A DNA stretch of 60,603 nt from CAZTDD01 sp964612675 (GTDB lineage Bacteria; Hinthialibacterota; Hinthialibacteria; Hinthialibacterales; JAKPRU01), in NCBI GenBank assembly GCA_964612675.1, contig CAZTDD010000024.1, forward strand, positions 1-60,603. The letters run 5' to 3'. The notes below the pieces were generated by a model that was given only the letters and a program-made list of their open reading frames with translations, was not told the DNA's origin and made no database searches. Shown one piece after another: positions 35,714-45,039 of the stretch (within the stretch, counting starts at the first letter, position 1; each line of letters starts with the position of its first letter). The position numbers and the translations under genes were made by a program.

Positions 35714-36913
35714 TCAATCCCCGGCGTTCGATTCGTTCGCTAAATACGCTTCAACGGATTGTACAAATATCTCGACCCCGATAGCCAGTGAATCTTCGTC
35801 AATATTGAATCGAGAACTATGATGCGGATAGACACAGTCCTTCTCAGGATTTCGTGCTCCTACAAAAAAATAACATCCCGGCACACGTTCAAAAAAGAAA
35901 GCCATATCCTCGCCGATCAGGTCGGTATCTTGCTCGACTGCGTGTTCCGGCCCGACCACATCGGCTGCTACTTTGCGAACAAGCTCCGTCATCTGCGGGT
36001 CGTTCGAAAGAGGTGGATACTGATGAGTGTACTCAAGTTCATATTCCGCTCCCGCCGCCGCGGCCGTTCCGCTCACAACGCGTTCAATCCGGTCTTTCAT
36101 TTCCTTCCTCAGCTCTGCATCGAATGTACGAACGGTACCGGAAAGCTCGACTCGATCCGGGATTACGTTAAACGCATGTCCCCCGGTTATCCGTCCGAAC
36201 GTAACCACCAGAGGCGTTGTCGGTTTGCATTCCCGGCTGACCAGTGTTTGTACCGCCTCCACCACTCGGGCCGCACAGACAATCGGATCGACCGTTTCAT
36301 GAGGCATCGCGCCATGACCGCCTTTTCCCAACACGGTGACTAGTATCTCGTCGGTACTCGCAAATACATATCCGGATCGGACTCCGACCGATCCGACAGG
36401 CATCATGATCGCCAGGTGAAGAGCGAGAGCCGCATCGACACGCGGGTTCTCCAGTACGCCTTCTTCGATCATGGGAAGCGCGCCGCCGGGATTCTCTTCC
36501 GCGGGTTGAAAAACAAATTTCACCCGGCCGGTCAAGCGGTCCTTCCTCCCAGCCAATATCTTGGCTGTGGAGAGGAGAACAGCCATGTGACCGTCGTGAG
36601 CACAGGCATGCATTACTCCCGGACAGGTCGAGCGATAATCCACATCGTTCGTCTCTTCGACCGGGAGCGCATCCATGTCGGCTCGCAACAGGATCGTCTT
36701 CCCGGGCCGCGCTCCCTCCAGAACGGCTACGACACCGGTTTTGGCGATCCCGGTTTGAACGGAAAGCCCCAGGTCCGTCAGGTATTTTGCGACTTCTCGG
36801 GATGTCCACTCCTCACGGTATCCCAACTCGGGGTGTTGATGAAAATGCCGCCGCAGGCGGATCGTTTCCGGAACCAAATCGCCGACGTCGGCGGATAGAC
36901 GTATCGCTTGCAT
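35714..36913 (-). CDS. M20-family amidohydrolase/carboxypeptidase
   Basis: 399 residues from ATG 36913, selected for AAAGGTG seven bases upstream; a longer frame would reach the divergent gene. It has HFHQHPELGYREEWTSREV, the metal/catalytic region LRADMDALPVEE, PGVMHACAHDGHMA, FQPAEENPGGA with the general-base Glu, a dimerisation domain with GKGGHGAMPHETVDPI and GRITGGHAFNVIPDRVELSGTVR, and PHHSSRFNIDEDSL. These features fit HipO/AbgB-type N-acyl-amino-acid hydrolases with two metal ions. It is divergent from the CCA-type gene. The substrate cannot be named. Confidence 0.92.
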   Translation of the reverse strand: MQAIRLSADVGDLVPETIRLRRHFHQHPELGYREEWTSREVAKYLTDLGLSVQTGIAKTGVVAVLEGARPGKTILLRADMDALPVEETNDVDYRSTCPGVMHACAHDGHMAVLLSTAKILAGRKDRLTGRVKFVFQPAEENPGGALPMIEEGVLENPRVDAALALHLAIMMPVGSVGVRSGYVFASTDEILVTVLGKGGHGAMPHETVDPIVCAARVVEAVQTLVSRECKPTTPLVVTFGRITGGHAFNVIPDRVELSGTVRTFDAELRKEMKDRIERVVSGTAAAAGAEYELEYTHQYPPLSNDPQMTELVRKVAADVVGPEHAVEQDTDLIGEDMAFFFERVPGCYFFVGARNPEKDCVYPHHSSRFNIDEDSLAIGVEIFVQSVEAYLANESNAGD

Positions 36914-37045
36914 GGACTGACACCTTTGTTGAATCCTTCTCAGGAGATACCTTGATTCTGCCTGATGTCTATCTGGAACGCTACAGGGGTACACGCGCTC
37001 CAGTCCGTGAAATGGTAGAGTATCAATATCTGACACCGGTGGAAC

Positions 37046-38527
37046 ATGACGTCGCTGCGATTCGATCTATCGTTGATTCCCTCGTTCATCGCCAGGATAC
37101 GAGATCTCTTGGCCCCGGAGCCGGTTTACCTCGTGGGCGGTATTGTTCGCGACAGCGTGGCCTTGGCCTTGGAAGAAGACAAGATCACTGTCGACCGGCT
37201 TGCGGAAAGCGACTGGGATTTGAGCACGCGCTGTCAACCACGAGAGGTGATGAGAACTCTTCGTTCCGCCGGGATCACCGTCGTACCGATTGGTATCGAT
37301 CATGGGACGGTCGCCGCTGTACAAGACCGTCAACAGATTGAGATCACAACGTTCCGGTCCGACGGTGTCTATGTCGACGGCCGTCACTGCAATGTGACCT
37401 ATGCGGAGACAATTGAAGAAGATCTCGAACGCAGAGATTTCACGGTCAATGCGTTGGCGGTGGACCTTTCGTCCGGGAGAGTGCTCGACCTGTTCGACGG
37501 CGTGGCGGATATTCAAGCGAACCGAATCCGAACCGTCGGAGACCCATACAGACGCTTCTCGGAAGACTACCTGCGTATGCTCCGCGCTGCACGGTTCGCG
37601 GCGAAAACCCAGGCTGACGTGGACGGGGAGACCTTCGAAGCGATCCGCCGAAACGCAACCAGAATCCAGGAGATTTCTGCGGAACGGATCCGGGACGAAC
37701 TGATGAAGATGATGACCTATTCAAAGCCGTCCCATGGCTTCCTGATCATGCGGGAGTCCGGCCTGCTTCGAGAGATTTTGCCCGAACTGGATGTCTCTTT
37801 CGGTGTCGAGCAGAATCGCTATCACTCCGACGACGTCGGCATGCATACTCTGAACACCGTGGACGCTGTGAGTCCAAGATTCCCTTTTGTCCGCTTCATC
37901 GCGTTACTCCACGATCTCGGCAAACCGGAACGCAAACGCTGGATGGGAGACAAAGAAGACTATGTCTTTTACGGTCACCAGTTTCCAAGTGCGGAACTGG
38001 CTGTCGAGATCATGAAACGTCTGCGCTTTTCAGTGAAGGAAATCGAAACCGCCCGCGTGATCATTGAGAACCATATGGTTCGGCTCGGATCGGACGCATC
38101 CCCCGGTTCGATCAGGCGTCTCATGAGAAGGGTGGGACGCGAGAACGTTCGCTCATTTCTTCGCCTTCGAATCGCCGACCGTAAAGGCAATCGCCTCAAA
38201 GGTCCGGGACTGGAACCGGGTATGGTCCACGTGATTCGCACGATCCGTCGAATTGAGCGGGATCTTGACGCCCTAAAAGTAACCGATCTGGCAATCGGAG
38301 GAAACGATCTGATCGACATGGGTTTGCGTCCGGGACCGATTTTCTCCGAAATCCTGGATATTCTTCTGGAACGCGTCCTGGACGATCCGAAAATGAACAC
38401 TCGTGAGGTCTTACTGCCTCTGGCCGCTGAAATTGCCCGCTCTCGTGGATACAATGTCAATAGCGAAGCCATACCTTCCGAGCGAGACGGAAACGGCGCA
38501 GGTGACAGCCCGCCGGATAATGGGTAA
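37046..38527 (+). CDS. CCA tRNA nucleotidyltransferase / PcnB-family enzyme with HD domain
   Basis: 493 residues. The polymerase-beta-like head has VYLVGGIVRDSVAL and the catalytic DWD at 56-58, followed by RRDFTVNALAVDL, DLFDGVADIQANRIRTVGDP, DYLRMLRAARFAA and a tRNA-binding region. A C-terminal HD domain with LLHDLGKPE fits the bacterial HD-containing CCA enzymes. The gap between the GG and DxD motifs is roughly ten residues longer than usual. It may add CCA to tRNAs or, in the split systems of some bacteria, only C or A; this is not resolvable here. The start codon follows GGTGGAAC. Confidence 0.88.
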   Translation: MTSLRFDLSLIPSFIARIRDLLAPEPVYLVGGIVRDSVALALEEDKITVDRLAESDWDLSTRCQPREVMRTLRSAGITVVPIGIDHGTVAAVQDRQQIEITTFRSDGVYVDGRHCNVTYAETIEEDLERRDFTVNALAVDLSSGRVLDLFDGVADIQANRIRTVGDPYRRFSEDYLRMLRAARFAAKTQADVDGETFEAIRRNATRIQEISAERIRDELMKMMTYSKPSHGFLIMRESGLLREILPELDVSFGVEQNRYHSDDVGMHTLNTVDAVSPRFPFVRFIALLHDLGKPERKRWMGDKEDYVFYGHQFPSAELAVEIMKRLRFSVKEIETARVIIENHMVRLGSDASPGSIRRLMRRVGRENVRSFLRLRIADRKGNRLKGPGLEPGMVHVIRTIRRIERDLDALKVTDLAIGGNDLIDMGLRPGPIFSEILDILLERVLDDPKMNTREVLLPLAAEIARSRGYNVNSEAIPSERDGNGAGDSPPDNG

Positions 38528-38548
38528 ATTCCGTATAGGTACTTCTGG

Positions 38549-40021
38549 ATGATTGTTCATAAAAAACTGCTTCTTGTTGCGACGCTAATCACATGCTTCT
38601 CGGCCCCGGCGACGCAGGCGGTCGAGGAAGAACTCCGCACGATAGACGCGCAGACGCTGTCGCACGCATTCGTTTCGGCAGTGGACAAAGTGTCTCCGGC
38701 TGTCGTCAGCATCAATGGAGAACGAAGCCTCGATACCGACGAGTTACGGAAATTCGAGTCCATCCTCGAGCATTTCTCCGACAAGTTCAAAGATCTACTG
38801 GAAGGCGAAGCCCCGCGTCCGAAGTGGCAGGGATCGGGCGTGATTATCCGGTCCGACGGACTGGTTCTGACGAACAATCACGTACTGGAGGATGCCGACA
38901 ACATCACTGTTGTTACCGCCAAAGACCGACAATATCCGGCAGAGGTCGTGGGACGCGATCCCTATACCGATATTGCGCTGATTCAGATCGTAGAAGGACC
39001 CAATGCGTTTCCGGCGGCCGTCCTCGGGGATTCGGAGGAAACAGAAGTGGGCGAGTGGGTGCTGGCCATCGGAAGCCCGTTCGGACTCGCAGGGAGTGTG
39101 AGTGAAGGGATTATCAGTGCGAAAAACCGCACCGACGAGGATGTCAGTCTCGGACGAGACGACCGCTTCTACTACAAAGACCTGATCCAAACCAGCGCCG
39201 CCATCAACATGGGGAACAGCGGCGGTCCGCTGATCAACCTCAACGGAGAGGTAATCGGTATCAACAACTCGATTCAAACCGCCGGTCCGCATGCGAACCT
39301 CGGTATCGGCTTCGCAGTTCCCAGCAACATGGCGAAATTCGTCGTTGACAGTCTGCTTGAGCACGGTCGTGTCGTTCGCGGGTGGCTCGGAGTACGGGTG
39401 GATACGCTCAAGAATCCCGATCCCGAGGAGTGGGGGACTCCGTACGGCGCACTGGTTCTGGGTGTGGAACGGAACACTCCCGCTGAGAAAGCGGGACTCG
39501 AGCAGGGCGACGTGATCGTTGCTTTCGATCACAAAACCATCAGAAGCCGTCCGCAACTCCAGAACGTCGTTAGTCAAACACAGGTCGGGAAAGAGGCCGC
39601 CCTATCGATTGTGCGGGATAAAGAGCAGATGGATCTGAACCTTGTCATCGAAGAGTATCCCCGCTATCTGCTCGAAGGCTCCAGGGAGCAGGAAGAGACT
39701 CTCATGGGGTTCCAGGTAGAGAATTTGACAGCAAGAAACAGGAGAAAGTACGCCTATCCCGATGGTGCCAGTGGAGTTGTCATTACAAAGATCACGGAGG
39801 GAAGCAACGCGGAGAAAGCGGGCCTCGAAGTGGGCGATCTGATACTCGAAATGGAGAATCCCATCGGCGACTATCGCGATTATCGCCTCGAACTCGCCCG
39901 TCTTCTCGAACGTGTCGCCGAGAGGAAAGAGATTACGGTCTTGTTATATATCGATCGCCCCGGGGAACCGGGAGGTTTTCCGCGCTATGTGTCGTTGAAA
40001 GTCCAACGTCCGGGAGACTGA
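38549..40021 (+). CDS. exported HtrA/DegP-type serine protease
   Basis: 490 residues with a signal peptide (about 1-24, ending TQA). The trypsin-like catalytic triad is His111 (TNNHVL), Asp141 (YTDIALI) and Ser224 (GNSGGPL). Two PDZ domains follow: about 270-360 (GVRVDTLKNP, AEKAGLEQGDVIVAFD) and 385-480 (ASGVVITKITEGSNAEKAGLEVGDLI). It degrades or refolds damaged envelope proteins. It is 21 bases downstream of the nucleotidyltransferase gene on the same strand and could share its transcript. Confidence 0.95.
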   Translation: MIVHKKLLLVATLITCFSAPATQAVEEELRTIDAQTLSHAFVSAVDKVSPAVVSINGERSLDTDELRKFESILEHFSDKFKDLLEGEAPRPKWQGSGVIIRSDGLVLTNNHVLEDADNITVVTAKDRQYPAEVVGRDPYTDIALIQIVEGPNAFPAAVLGDSEETEVGEWVLAIGSPFGLAGSVSEGIISAKNRTDEDVSLGRDDRFYYKDLIQTSAAINMGNSGGPLINLNGEVIGINNSIQTAGPHANLGIGFAVPSNMAKFVVDSLLEHGRVVRGWLGVRVDTLKNPDPEEWGTPYGALVLGVERNTPAEKAGLEQGDVIVAFDHKTIRSRPQLQNVVSQTQVGKEAALSIVRDKEQMDLNLVIEEYPRYLLEGSREQEETLMGFQVENLTARNRRKYAYPDGASGVVITKITEGSNAEKAGLEVGDLILEMENPIGDYRDYRLELARLLERVAERKEITVLLYIDRPGEPGGFPRYVSLKVQRPGD

Positions 40022-40068
40022 GATCTCTTTCAGTCGATCTCGTGATTCTCCGTATCTCTCCTTCTATT

Positions 40069-41217
40069 CTATGACCGCTCGGAAGCCTGCCGTCCCTTTC
40101 GGTCGATCTTCTGCCGCGTGCGTATTACCTCATCGGCAAGGAGTTCCTCATCGGGCAAGACAGTACGGTATTCGGAAGTGAGAACCTTATTCGGCAGCCC
40201 CTCCAATGCATATTTCGCCAAGGCGGAGTCCTTTTCGGCGCAGAGGATAAGTCCAACGGGTGGATTCTCGTCGGGCCGAGTCCAATGCTCTCGAGCATAA
40301 TTAAGATAGACATGCATCTGCCCGGCGTCAGCATGAGTGAAACGTCCCAGCTTTAGGTCGATCAGAACAAGGCATCGCAAACCGCGATGGAAGAATAGAA
40401 GATCTACGCGATACCACTCCGTACCGATACGGAGACGCTTCTGGCGGGCCAGAAATGCGAAGTCACTCCCGAGTTCCAGGAGAAAAGTCTCCAAATGTCG
40501 GATGAGGGTTTCTTCGAGTTCGCTCTCAGAATACTCATCTTTAAGATCGAGAAATTCAAGAACGTATGGGTCTTTAATCTCGACCTCTGGTGGGACAGTA
40601 TCATTCCCCAACTTCTTCGCTTCGTTCTCAAGCACAGCCGCCTTGTCACGAGAAAGAGCAGTCCGCTCATAGAACTGAGAGTCCATCTGCCGTCGGAGCT
40701 GTCTTACTGACCACCCGCCCCGAAGGGCTTCACTTTCGTAGAAGGAACGGGCTTGATCGGAGCGGGAATGCCGAACCAGCAGTACGTAATGAGACCAAGA
40801 CAGAGGAAAAACCGACGTGGGCTCGGAGAGATGCAAAATCCGAGACGATGTGTCGGATTTCATATAGTCCGGTGATTTCCGAGACACTGTCTCGGAAATC
40901 TTCGACGGTGGATATGCCGTATAGAAAAGTCGCATAGTCTCCAGGTTGTCTACTGAGAACCCCCGTCCGAACCTATGAATCAGATCTTTGGAAAGCTGCT
41001 TCAACAACGATGTGCCGTACTCGGCGCGTGCCTCGCCAGCCTGTTCATACTCCACAATGCACCTGCCAACCTCCCAATAGGTGGCGGTCAGGATAGCGTT
41101 CACAGAACGTGCTGTGTGAGCACGAGCCGACTCCAGCAAGGCGGATATCTCGCAGACAAAGTCGTCGTAGCTGGGGAAGGATACGCAAACGGAAGAAGTC
41201 TCTTTCCTCTTCGGCAT
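40069..41217 (-). CDS. DUF1016/YhcG-type PDDEXK nuclease
   Basis: 382 residues. It has an N-terminal helical DUF1016 domain (SARAHTARSVNAILTATYWEVGRCIVEYEQ, then SLLKQLSKDLIHRFGRGFSVDNLETMRLFY), the WSHYVLLVRHSRSDQARSFYE segment, and a C-terminal PDDEXK nuclease domain with YRVDLLFFHRGLRCLVLIDLKLGRF, giving Asp and the E/D-x-K pair. Proteins of this type are often carried as accessory or defence-linked genes; no partner gene is adjacent. It is convergent with htrA and no terminator hairpin was seen between them. Confidence 0.88.
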   Translation of the reverse strand: MPKRKETSSVCVSFPSYDDFVCEISALLESARAHTARSVNAILTATYWEVGRCIVEYEQAGEARAEYGTSLLKQLSKDLIHRFGRGFSVDNLETMRLFYTAYPPSKISETVSRKSPDYMKSDTSSRILHLSEPTSVFPLSWSHYVLLVRHSRSDQARSFYESEALRGGWSVRQLRRQMDSQFYERTALSRDKAAVLENEAKKLGNDTVPPEVEIKDPYVLEFLDLKDEYSESELEETLIRHLETFLLELGSDFAFLARQKRLRIGTEWYRVDLLFFHRGLRCLVLIDLKLGRFTHADAGQMHVYLNYAREHWTRPDENPPVGLILCAEKDSALAKYALEGLPNKVLTSEYRTVLPDEELLADEVIRTRQKIDRKGRQASERS

Positions 41218-41277
41218 CGATGTATTACGCCTCGCCAGTCGTCATAAAGCGACCGATAGAGACATAGATCGTCTCTG

Positions 41278-42054
41278 TTACCGCAAAAGCCAGTAGTCCT
41301 CAACAGACGATTCTGTCTGAAATACGAGAAAGCCGAAATACTGTGGGTGGTGAAAAGCGGCCGGCTTCTTGAACGTGGGCGACCACGCCGAGTATTCATC
41401 CTGGGCCGGTCCACCGGCGTCGATACGGAATAATCCCACACGCCAAATATCTCCGTCCTCCGGTTTCGATTGTTCCATATCGGCGAACGGAATCGCCATC
41501 TCAACCGTCCAGCCGGTCACCTGCTCGCCGGCTCTGTGGATATACGCAGCCCACTCCATCCCTTCGCTGTTCCACTGGTAATCCGCCGATATGCCTGAAG
41601 ATCCACGACTTGCGCTGAAATTGTTCCGAACGGTAAGATCCAGGAGAGCGCCGAGGGGGTTCACCTCGAACTCGTAATAATAGCGCAGGTCGTTGGTCGG
41701 ACACGCAAACAACTCGACCGCCTCTTCGCTCCAAAGATTCGCATCTCGCTCGGTAAGGGTGGACGTGATACGGTCGTCCTCACATTTATACGCCAAGAGA
41801 AGCATCTCGTCGTTGAACAGGAGACGGACTTCTGTGGTCAGGCGAGGCGAACTGCCATCGGTGGCGTCCAGAAACTCGACCGACGGCGATTTTTCCCAGG
41901 CCGCCTCGTCCGGCACACCGTCCACCGTAATCGTTTGATCCGTATAGACACAAACCGTCTCGGGAAGGGTTTCATCCGGAGGAATTACATCCGCAGATGA
42001 AGGCGCGATGAATAGAACCAGAAACACGATTGAGTAATAGAGGGGTATCTTCAT
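41278..42054 (-). CDS. exported CBM9/DOMON-like carbohydrate-binding protein
   Basis: 258 residues with a signal peptide (about 1-21, ending SSA). The single beta-sandwich domain opens with TVDGVPDEAAWEKSPSVEF, a CBM9-like start, followed by LLFNDEMLLLAYKCEDD, ELFACPTNDLRYYYEFEVNPLGALLD and GWTVEMAIPFADM, all typical of the family. It probably binds a sugar or heme-like ligand outside the cytoplasm; no catalytic domain is attached. It stands alone between the nuclease and a divergent membrane protein. Confidence 0.85.
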   Translation of the reverse strand: MKIPLYYSIVFLVLFIAPSSADVIPPDETLPETVCVYTDQTITVDGVPDEAAWEKSPSVEFLDATDGSSPRLTTEVRLLFNDEMLLLAYKCEDDRITSTLTERDANLWSEEAVELFACPTNDLRYYYEFEVNPLGALLDLTVRNNFSASRGSSGISADYQWNSEGMEWAAYIHRAGEQVTGWTVEMAIPFADMEQSKPEDGDIWRVGLFRIDAGGPAQDEYSAWSPTFKKPAAFHHPQYFGFLVFQTESSVEDYWLLR

Positions 42055-42276
42055 AATACCTACAAGAATAGTACATGCTTATCGCAGATGATAGTCCAAC
42101 GATGAGACTACCGATCTCCCGACGATGTCACATCGTTTGGGTTCTTCCAGACAAGAAGATTCCCCGACGAGGAGGAGTAGCATAGCCCGCCGGGGAGGAG
42201 AGATAGGAAGGATTGCCTGTCGTGGGTATACATACGAACTCACGACCAGCGAGTAACCGCCCGGTAAAGAAAAAAA

Positions 42277-43890
42277 ATGAATTCTTCGTCTCCGGCCTCT
42301 GAAACAGCGAGAAGCCCCCTTCCGCATCTGAGCGGACGCTTCGGTCTTCTTCTGTTGATCTTGCTGACCGCCATCCAACTGATCGATATCTCTCCTCCCA
42401 CGGCAACGGAACTCGGCCCCCTCGTTCAACCGAATAAAATACCCCTGTCCAGAATCTCCCAATTTGGTCTGATGGCCGCGTGGATCATCGTTCTGGTTGC
42501 GTGGTATGGAGACAGAAACTTCGAAGGCTGGTCTACGATTCTCACCGCTTCAGGCGGGTTCGGCTTCCTGGCGGTTTTTGTTTTCGGTTCGGAATTCCCC
42601 TCGATCTGGGTCACGCGTTTTACGTTCACCATCCCCTATTCTGCGCGCACTGTCGCGGTAGCCCTGTATCCACTCTTTGTCCATCCACTTACGGTGCGGA
42701 AGATGCTGGACTTATGTCGAAAAATCCATCTGCTCTTACACGGGCGATGGATCCTGTACACTTTGATTCTGCTTTTTCCGGTGATCTGTTGGACGTTTCG
42801 TTCTGTCCACATCTCCCGCGACGGCTTTCAGATCATCGAGTTCATCTCTCAGGACATCTGGTACAGTCAATTGCGGGAGCCCCTCACGATTCTCATGCAT
42901 CGCCTCGTCGGCTCGGCATTGACTCGTTGGACGAATCTCTCGGCCGAAGGTTCGCTCGCACTTCTCTCCTGTGTTCTCGGCGTCCCAGCGATGTGGATGG
43001 TTTTCCGGACGGTCCGATTGTGGTCCGGCGATAACAACACACCGTATCCTCCGATCCTCTTCGCTCTCTTCAGCGGAGGATTCATTCTGTTGTGGTTCGG
43101 GCATATTGAGGTGTACCCGGTGTTTCTGGCAGGAATCGCTCTTCTACTCTATTTGACCGCAAGACATTTAATTCTAGGAAAATCAATTTACTGGGTTGGT
43201 TTTGTCTATGGTTTTCTTCTCCCGATCCACCTTTCTGCGGGTTGGTTGTTCCCGGGTATCGTCTATCTGATCGTGCGAGTTTGGAAACGCCGGGGACTGA
43301 GAACAGCGAGCCTGACTGTGATTATCCTCCTGGCGCTTCAGATTGCGATTTGGGGAGGTATTTGCGTGGCGTACTACAATGGCTCCGTGCAGGAGATGGG
43401 CCAACACTTTTGGAGTGAGATGAATGTGGGACTCGATGGAGCAATGTTTGTCGGGTGGACCAAAATCCTCTCCGTGCACCACTTTCTAAATGTCTTACAA
43501 GAAATGTTTTATCTTTCGGCACCATCGGTGCTGGCAGTGGCGGTACTCTTGTCATGTAAGACGAGCAGAGACAGATCGCCTCTGGAGATTTTCCTAAGCC
43601 TGGCTTCTCTTGGCTACTTGATTTACACACTGACGTGGCAAGCCGACCGTGGATATCCCGAAGATTGGGATCTTTTCTCGGGTTTGAGCCTTCCCCTGGC
43701 CTTGTATGCAGGCATGCGGATCGGCCGGCTTGAGCTGACAAAAGAAAGCAGGCAGATTCTCGTCTACTTGATACTTCTATCTTCCATTCCGCTCTTGGGT
43801 TACGAGTTTTTCGTTCATACCAACCTTGATACACATGCAGAGTATCTGCGCCATTTAAGACACCTAAAAGAGCTCGGCATCATCCGTTAG
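42277..43890 (+). CDS. polytopic membrane protein, GT-C-like
   Basis: 537 residues with about 12 hydrophobic spans. It begins with a polar N-terminus of about 20 residues and has an FRSVHISRDGFQIIEFISQD segment after an early span, a possible GT-C acidic loop, plus LLWFGHIEVYPVFLAGI and YTLTWQADRGYPEDWDLFSGLSL later. The ribosome binding site is weak (GGTAAAGAAAA). No family is recognised with confidence; a lipid-linked sugar transferase is a reasonable guess. Its 3' end overlaps the convergent rsmA by 11 bases. Confidence 0.6.
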   Translation: MNSSSPASETARSPLPHLSGRFGLLLLILLTAIQLIDISPPTATELGPLVQPNKIPLSRISQFGLMAAWIIVLVAWYGDRNFEGWSTILTASGGFGFLAVFVFGSEFPSIWVTRFTFTIPYSARTVAVALYPLFVHPLTVRKMLDLCRKIHLLLHGRWILYTLILLFPVICWTFRSVHISRDGFQIIEFISQDIWYSQLREPLTILMHRLVGSALTRWTNLSAEGSLALLSCVLGVPAMWMVFRTVRLWSGDNNTPYPPILFALFSGGFILLWFGHIEVYPVFLAGIALLLYLTARHLILGKSIYWVGFVYGFLLPIHLSAGWLFPGIVYLIVRVWKRRGLRTASLTVIILLALQIAIWGGICVAYYNGSVQEMGQHFWSEMNVGLDGAMFVGWTKILSVHHFLNVLQEMFYLSAPSVLAVAVLLSCKTSRDRSPLEIFLSLASLGYLIYTLTWQADRGYPEDWDLFSGLSLPLALYAGMRIGRLELTKESRQILVYLILLSSIPLLGYEFFVHTNLDTHAEYLRHLRHLKELGIIR

Positions 43891-44749
43891 ACCGGCGAAG
43901 CGCCTCGGCGAAAGCAGCGAACTGATCGGCGGACACATCTTGAGGCCGACAGTCCGTCGATAATCCTAACATACTCAATTGATTCAGGATAAGATCCTTT
44001 GTCAAGAGTCTTCCTCCGATCGAGATCCCGTCCAGATTGGTGACGAGTTTCTTTCTACGATGGGAAAAAGCAGCTTTCGCAAGGGGTTCCATCCAGTCTC
44101 TCGCCAGACGGAAGTCTGTATCCCGCCGGGGCAGCAGGCGAATCCAAACGGATTCCACACGAGGTCTGGGGAAGAATACGGACGGGCCGACACGGCGCAG
44201 GTTTTGGACAGTGAACAGGTATTGAAGCACGACGGAAAGCCGCCCATATCGGGAACTACCCGGCGCCGCCCGGATTCTGTCGGCCACCTCACGCTGCAGA
44301 AGAAAACCCCACACAGGGATCGAAAAATGCCAGTCTAGAAGATGGAACAGAATGGACGTTCCCGAGGAGTAAGGCAAATTGCCGACAATGCCGCCAACCT
44401 CTCCTTCTCTCGTCCAGCTCGACAGATCGACCGAGAGGATGTCGGCATGTATAACTTCAGCATCTCCAGAGAGATATGTTCTTGCGATTTCGGCCAAACG
44501 CTCGTCCATTTCGAAAGCCACTACCCGATACCGTTCGCTGACAAGCACGCCGGTAAGATGACCAAAACCGCATCCCACTTCGATTACACACGAGCCGGGT
44601 AGGATATCGATGTCTCTGACCATCGCCTCCAATGTACGGCGATGGTAGAGGAAATTCTGTCCTAAGCCTTTCGAAGGTTGAACACCCGCTTCGTAGCACA
44701 GCCGACGCACCCCTCGCAACGTATAAAAATCCGATGGCAAATTCGACAT
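43880..44749 (-). CDS. rsmA: 16S rRNA dimethyladenosine transferase RsmA (KsgA)
   Basis: 289 residues from ATG 44749, with AGGA just upstream. The SAM-binding signature VIEVGCGFGHLTG, VAFEMDERLAEIA, the catalytic NLPYSSGT and the YGRLSVVLQYLF region followed by FFPRPRVESVWIRL identify the KsgA family, which dimethylates two adjacent adenines near the 3' end of 16S rRNA. RKKLVTNL and a helical C-terminal domain complete it. The gene is divergent from the mraZ promoter region. Confidence 0.95.
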   Translation of the reverse strand: MSNLPSDFYTLRGVRRLCYEAGVQPSKGLGQNFLYHRRTLEAMVRDIDILPGSCVIEVGCGFGHLTGVLVSERYRVVAFEMDERLAEIARTYLSGDAEVIHADILSVDLSSWTREGEVGGIVGNLPYSSGTSILFHLLDWHFSIPVWGFLLQREVADRIRAAPGSSRYGRLSVVLQYLFTVQNLRRVGPSVFFPRPRVESVWIRLLPRRDTDFRLARDWMEPLAKAAFSHRRKKLVTNLDGISIGGRLLTKDLILNQLSMLGLSTDCRPQDVSADQFAAFAEALRRSNG

Positions 44750-44884
44750 TTTTCCTGTCTCAACAAGTCGAATATTGGACCTTTGTCGCAACCCCACTCG
44801 GGAAACACAACTCAATATATTGTAATGACCGGCTTCAGAAACACAAGATAAAAGAATCTTTGGCAGGTTTTGGCGGGTTAAAAG

Positions 44885-44905
44885 AAGTTACATTGGGTGT
44901 AACTT
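44885..44905. promoter_or_regulatory. perfect inverted repeat upstream of the dcw promoter
   Basis: AAGTTACA and TGTAACTT are separated by TTGGG, an exact 8-bp inverted repeat. It lies 38 bases upstream of the -35 box of the mraZ promoter and between two divergent genes, a fitting place for a regulator binding site. No regulator is known. Confidence 0.5.
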
Positions 44906-44943
44906 AACTTGAATAATCTCGGAAACTTGTAGAAAGAAAATCA

Positions 44944-44972
44944 TTGACAAAGGGAGCGGAGTGGTGCATAAT
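44944..44972 (+). promoter_or_regulatory. dcw cluster promoter (mraZ)
   Basis: TTGACA (44944-44949), 17-base spacer, CATAAT (44967-44972): a near-consensus sigma-70 promoter with the transcript entering mraZ about 60 bases later. The spacer contains GGGAG and CGGAG steps that might be MraZ contacts, but a clear TGGG repeat array was not found. Confidence 0.8.
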
Positions 44973-45039
44973 CCCAGATTATGACGAAGAATATCCAGAA
45001 AATGGAGCGTAGTGGCTGATCGGCCCGGACGCAAGAACG

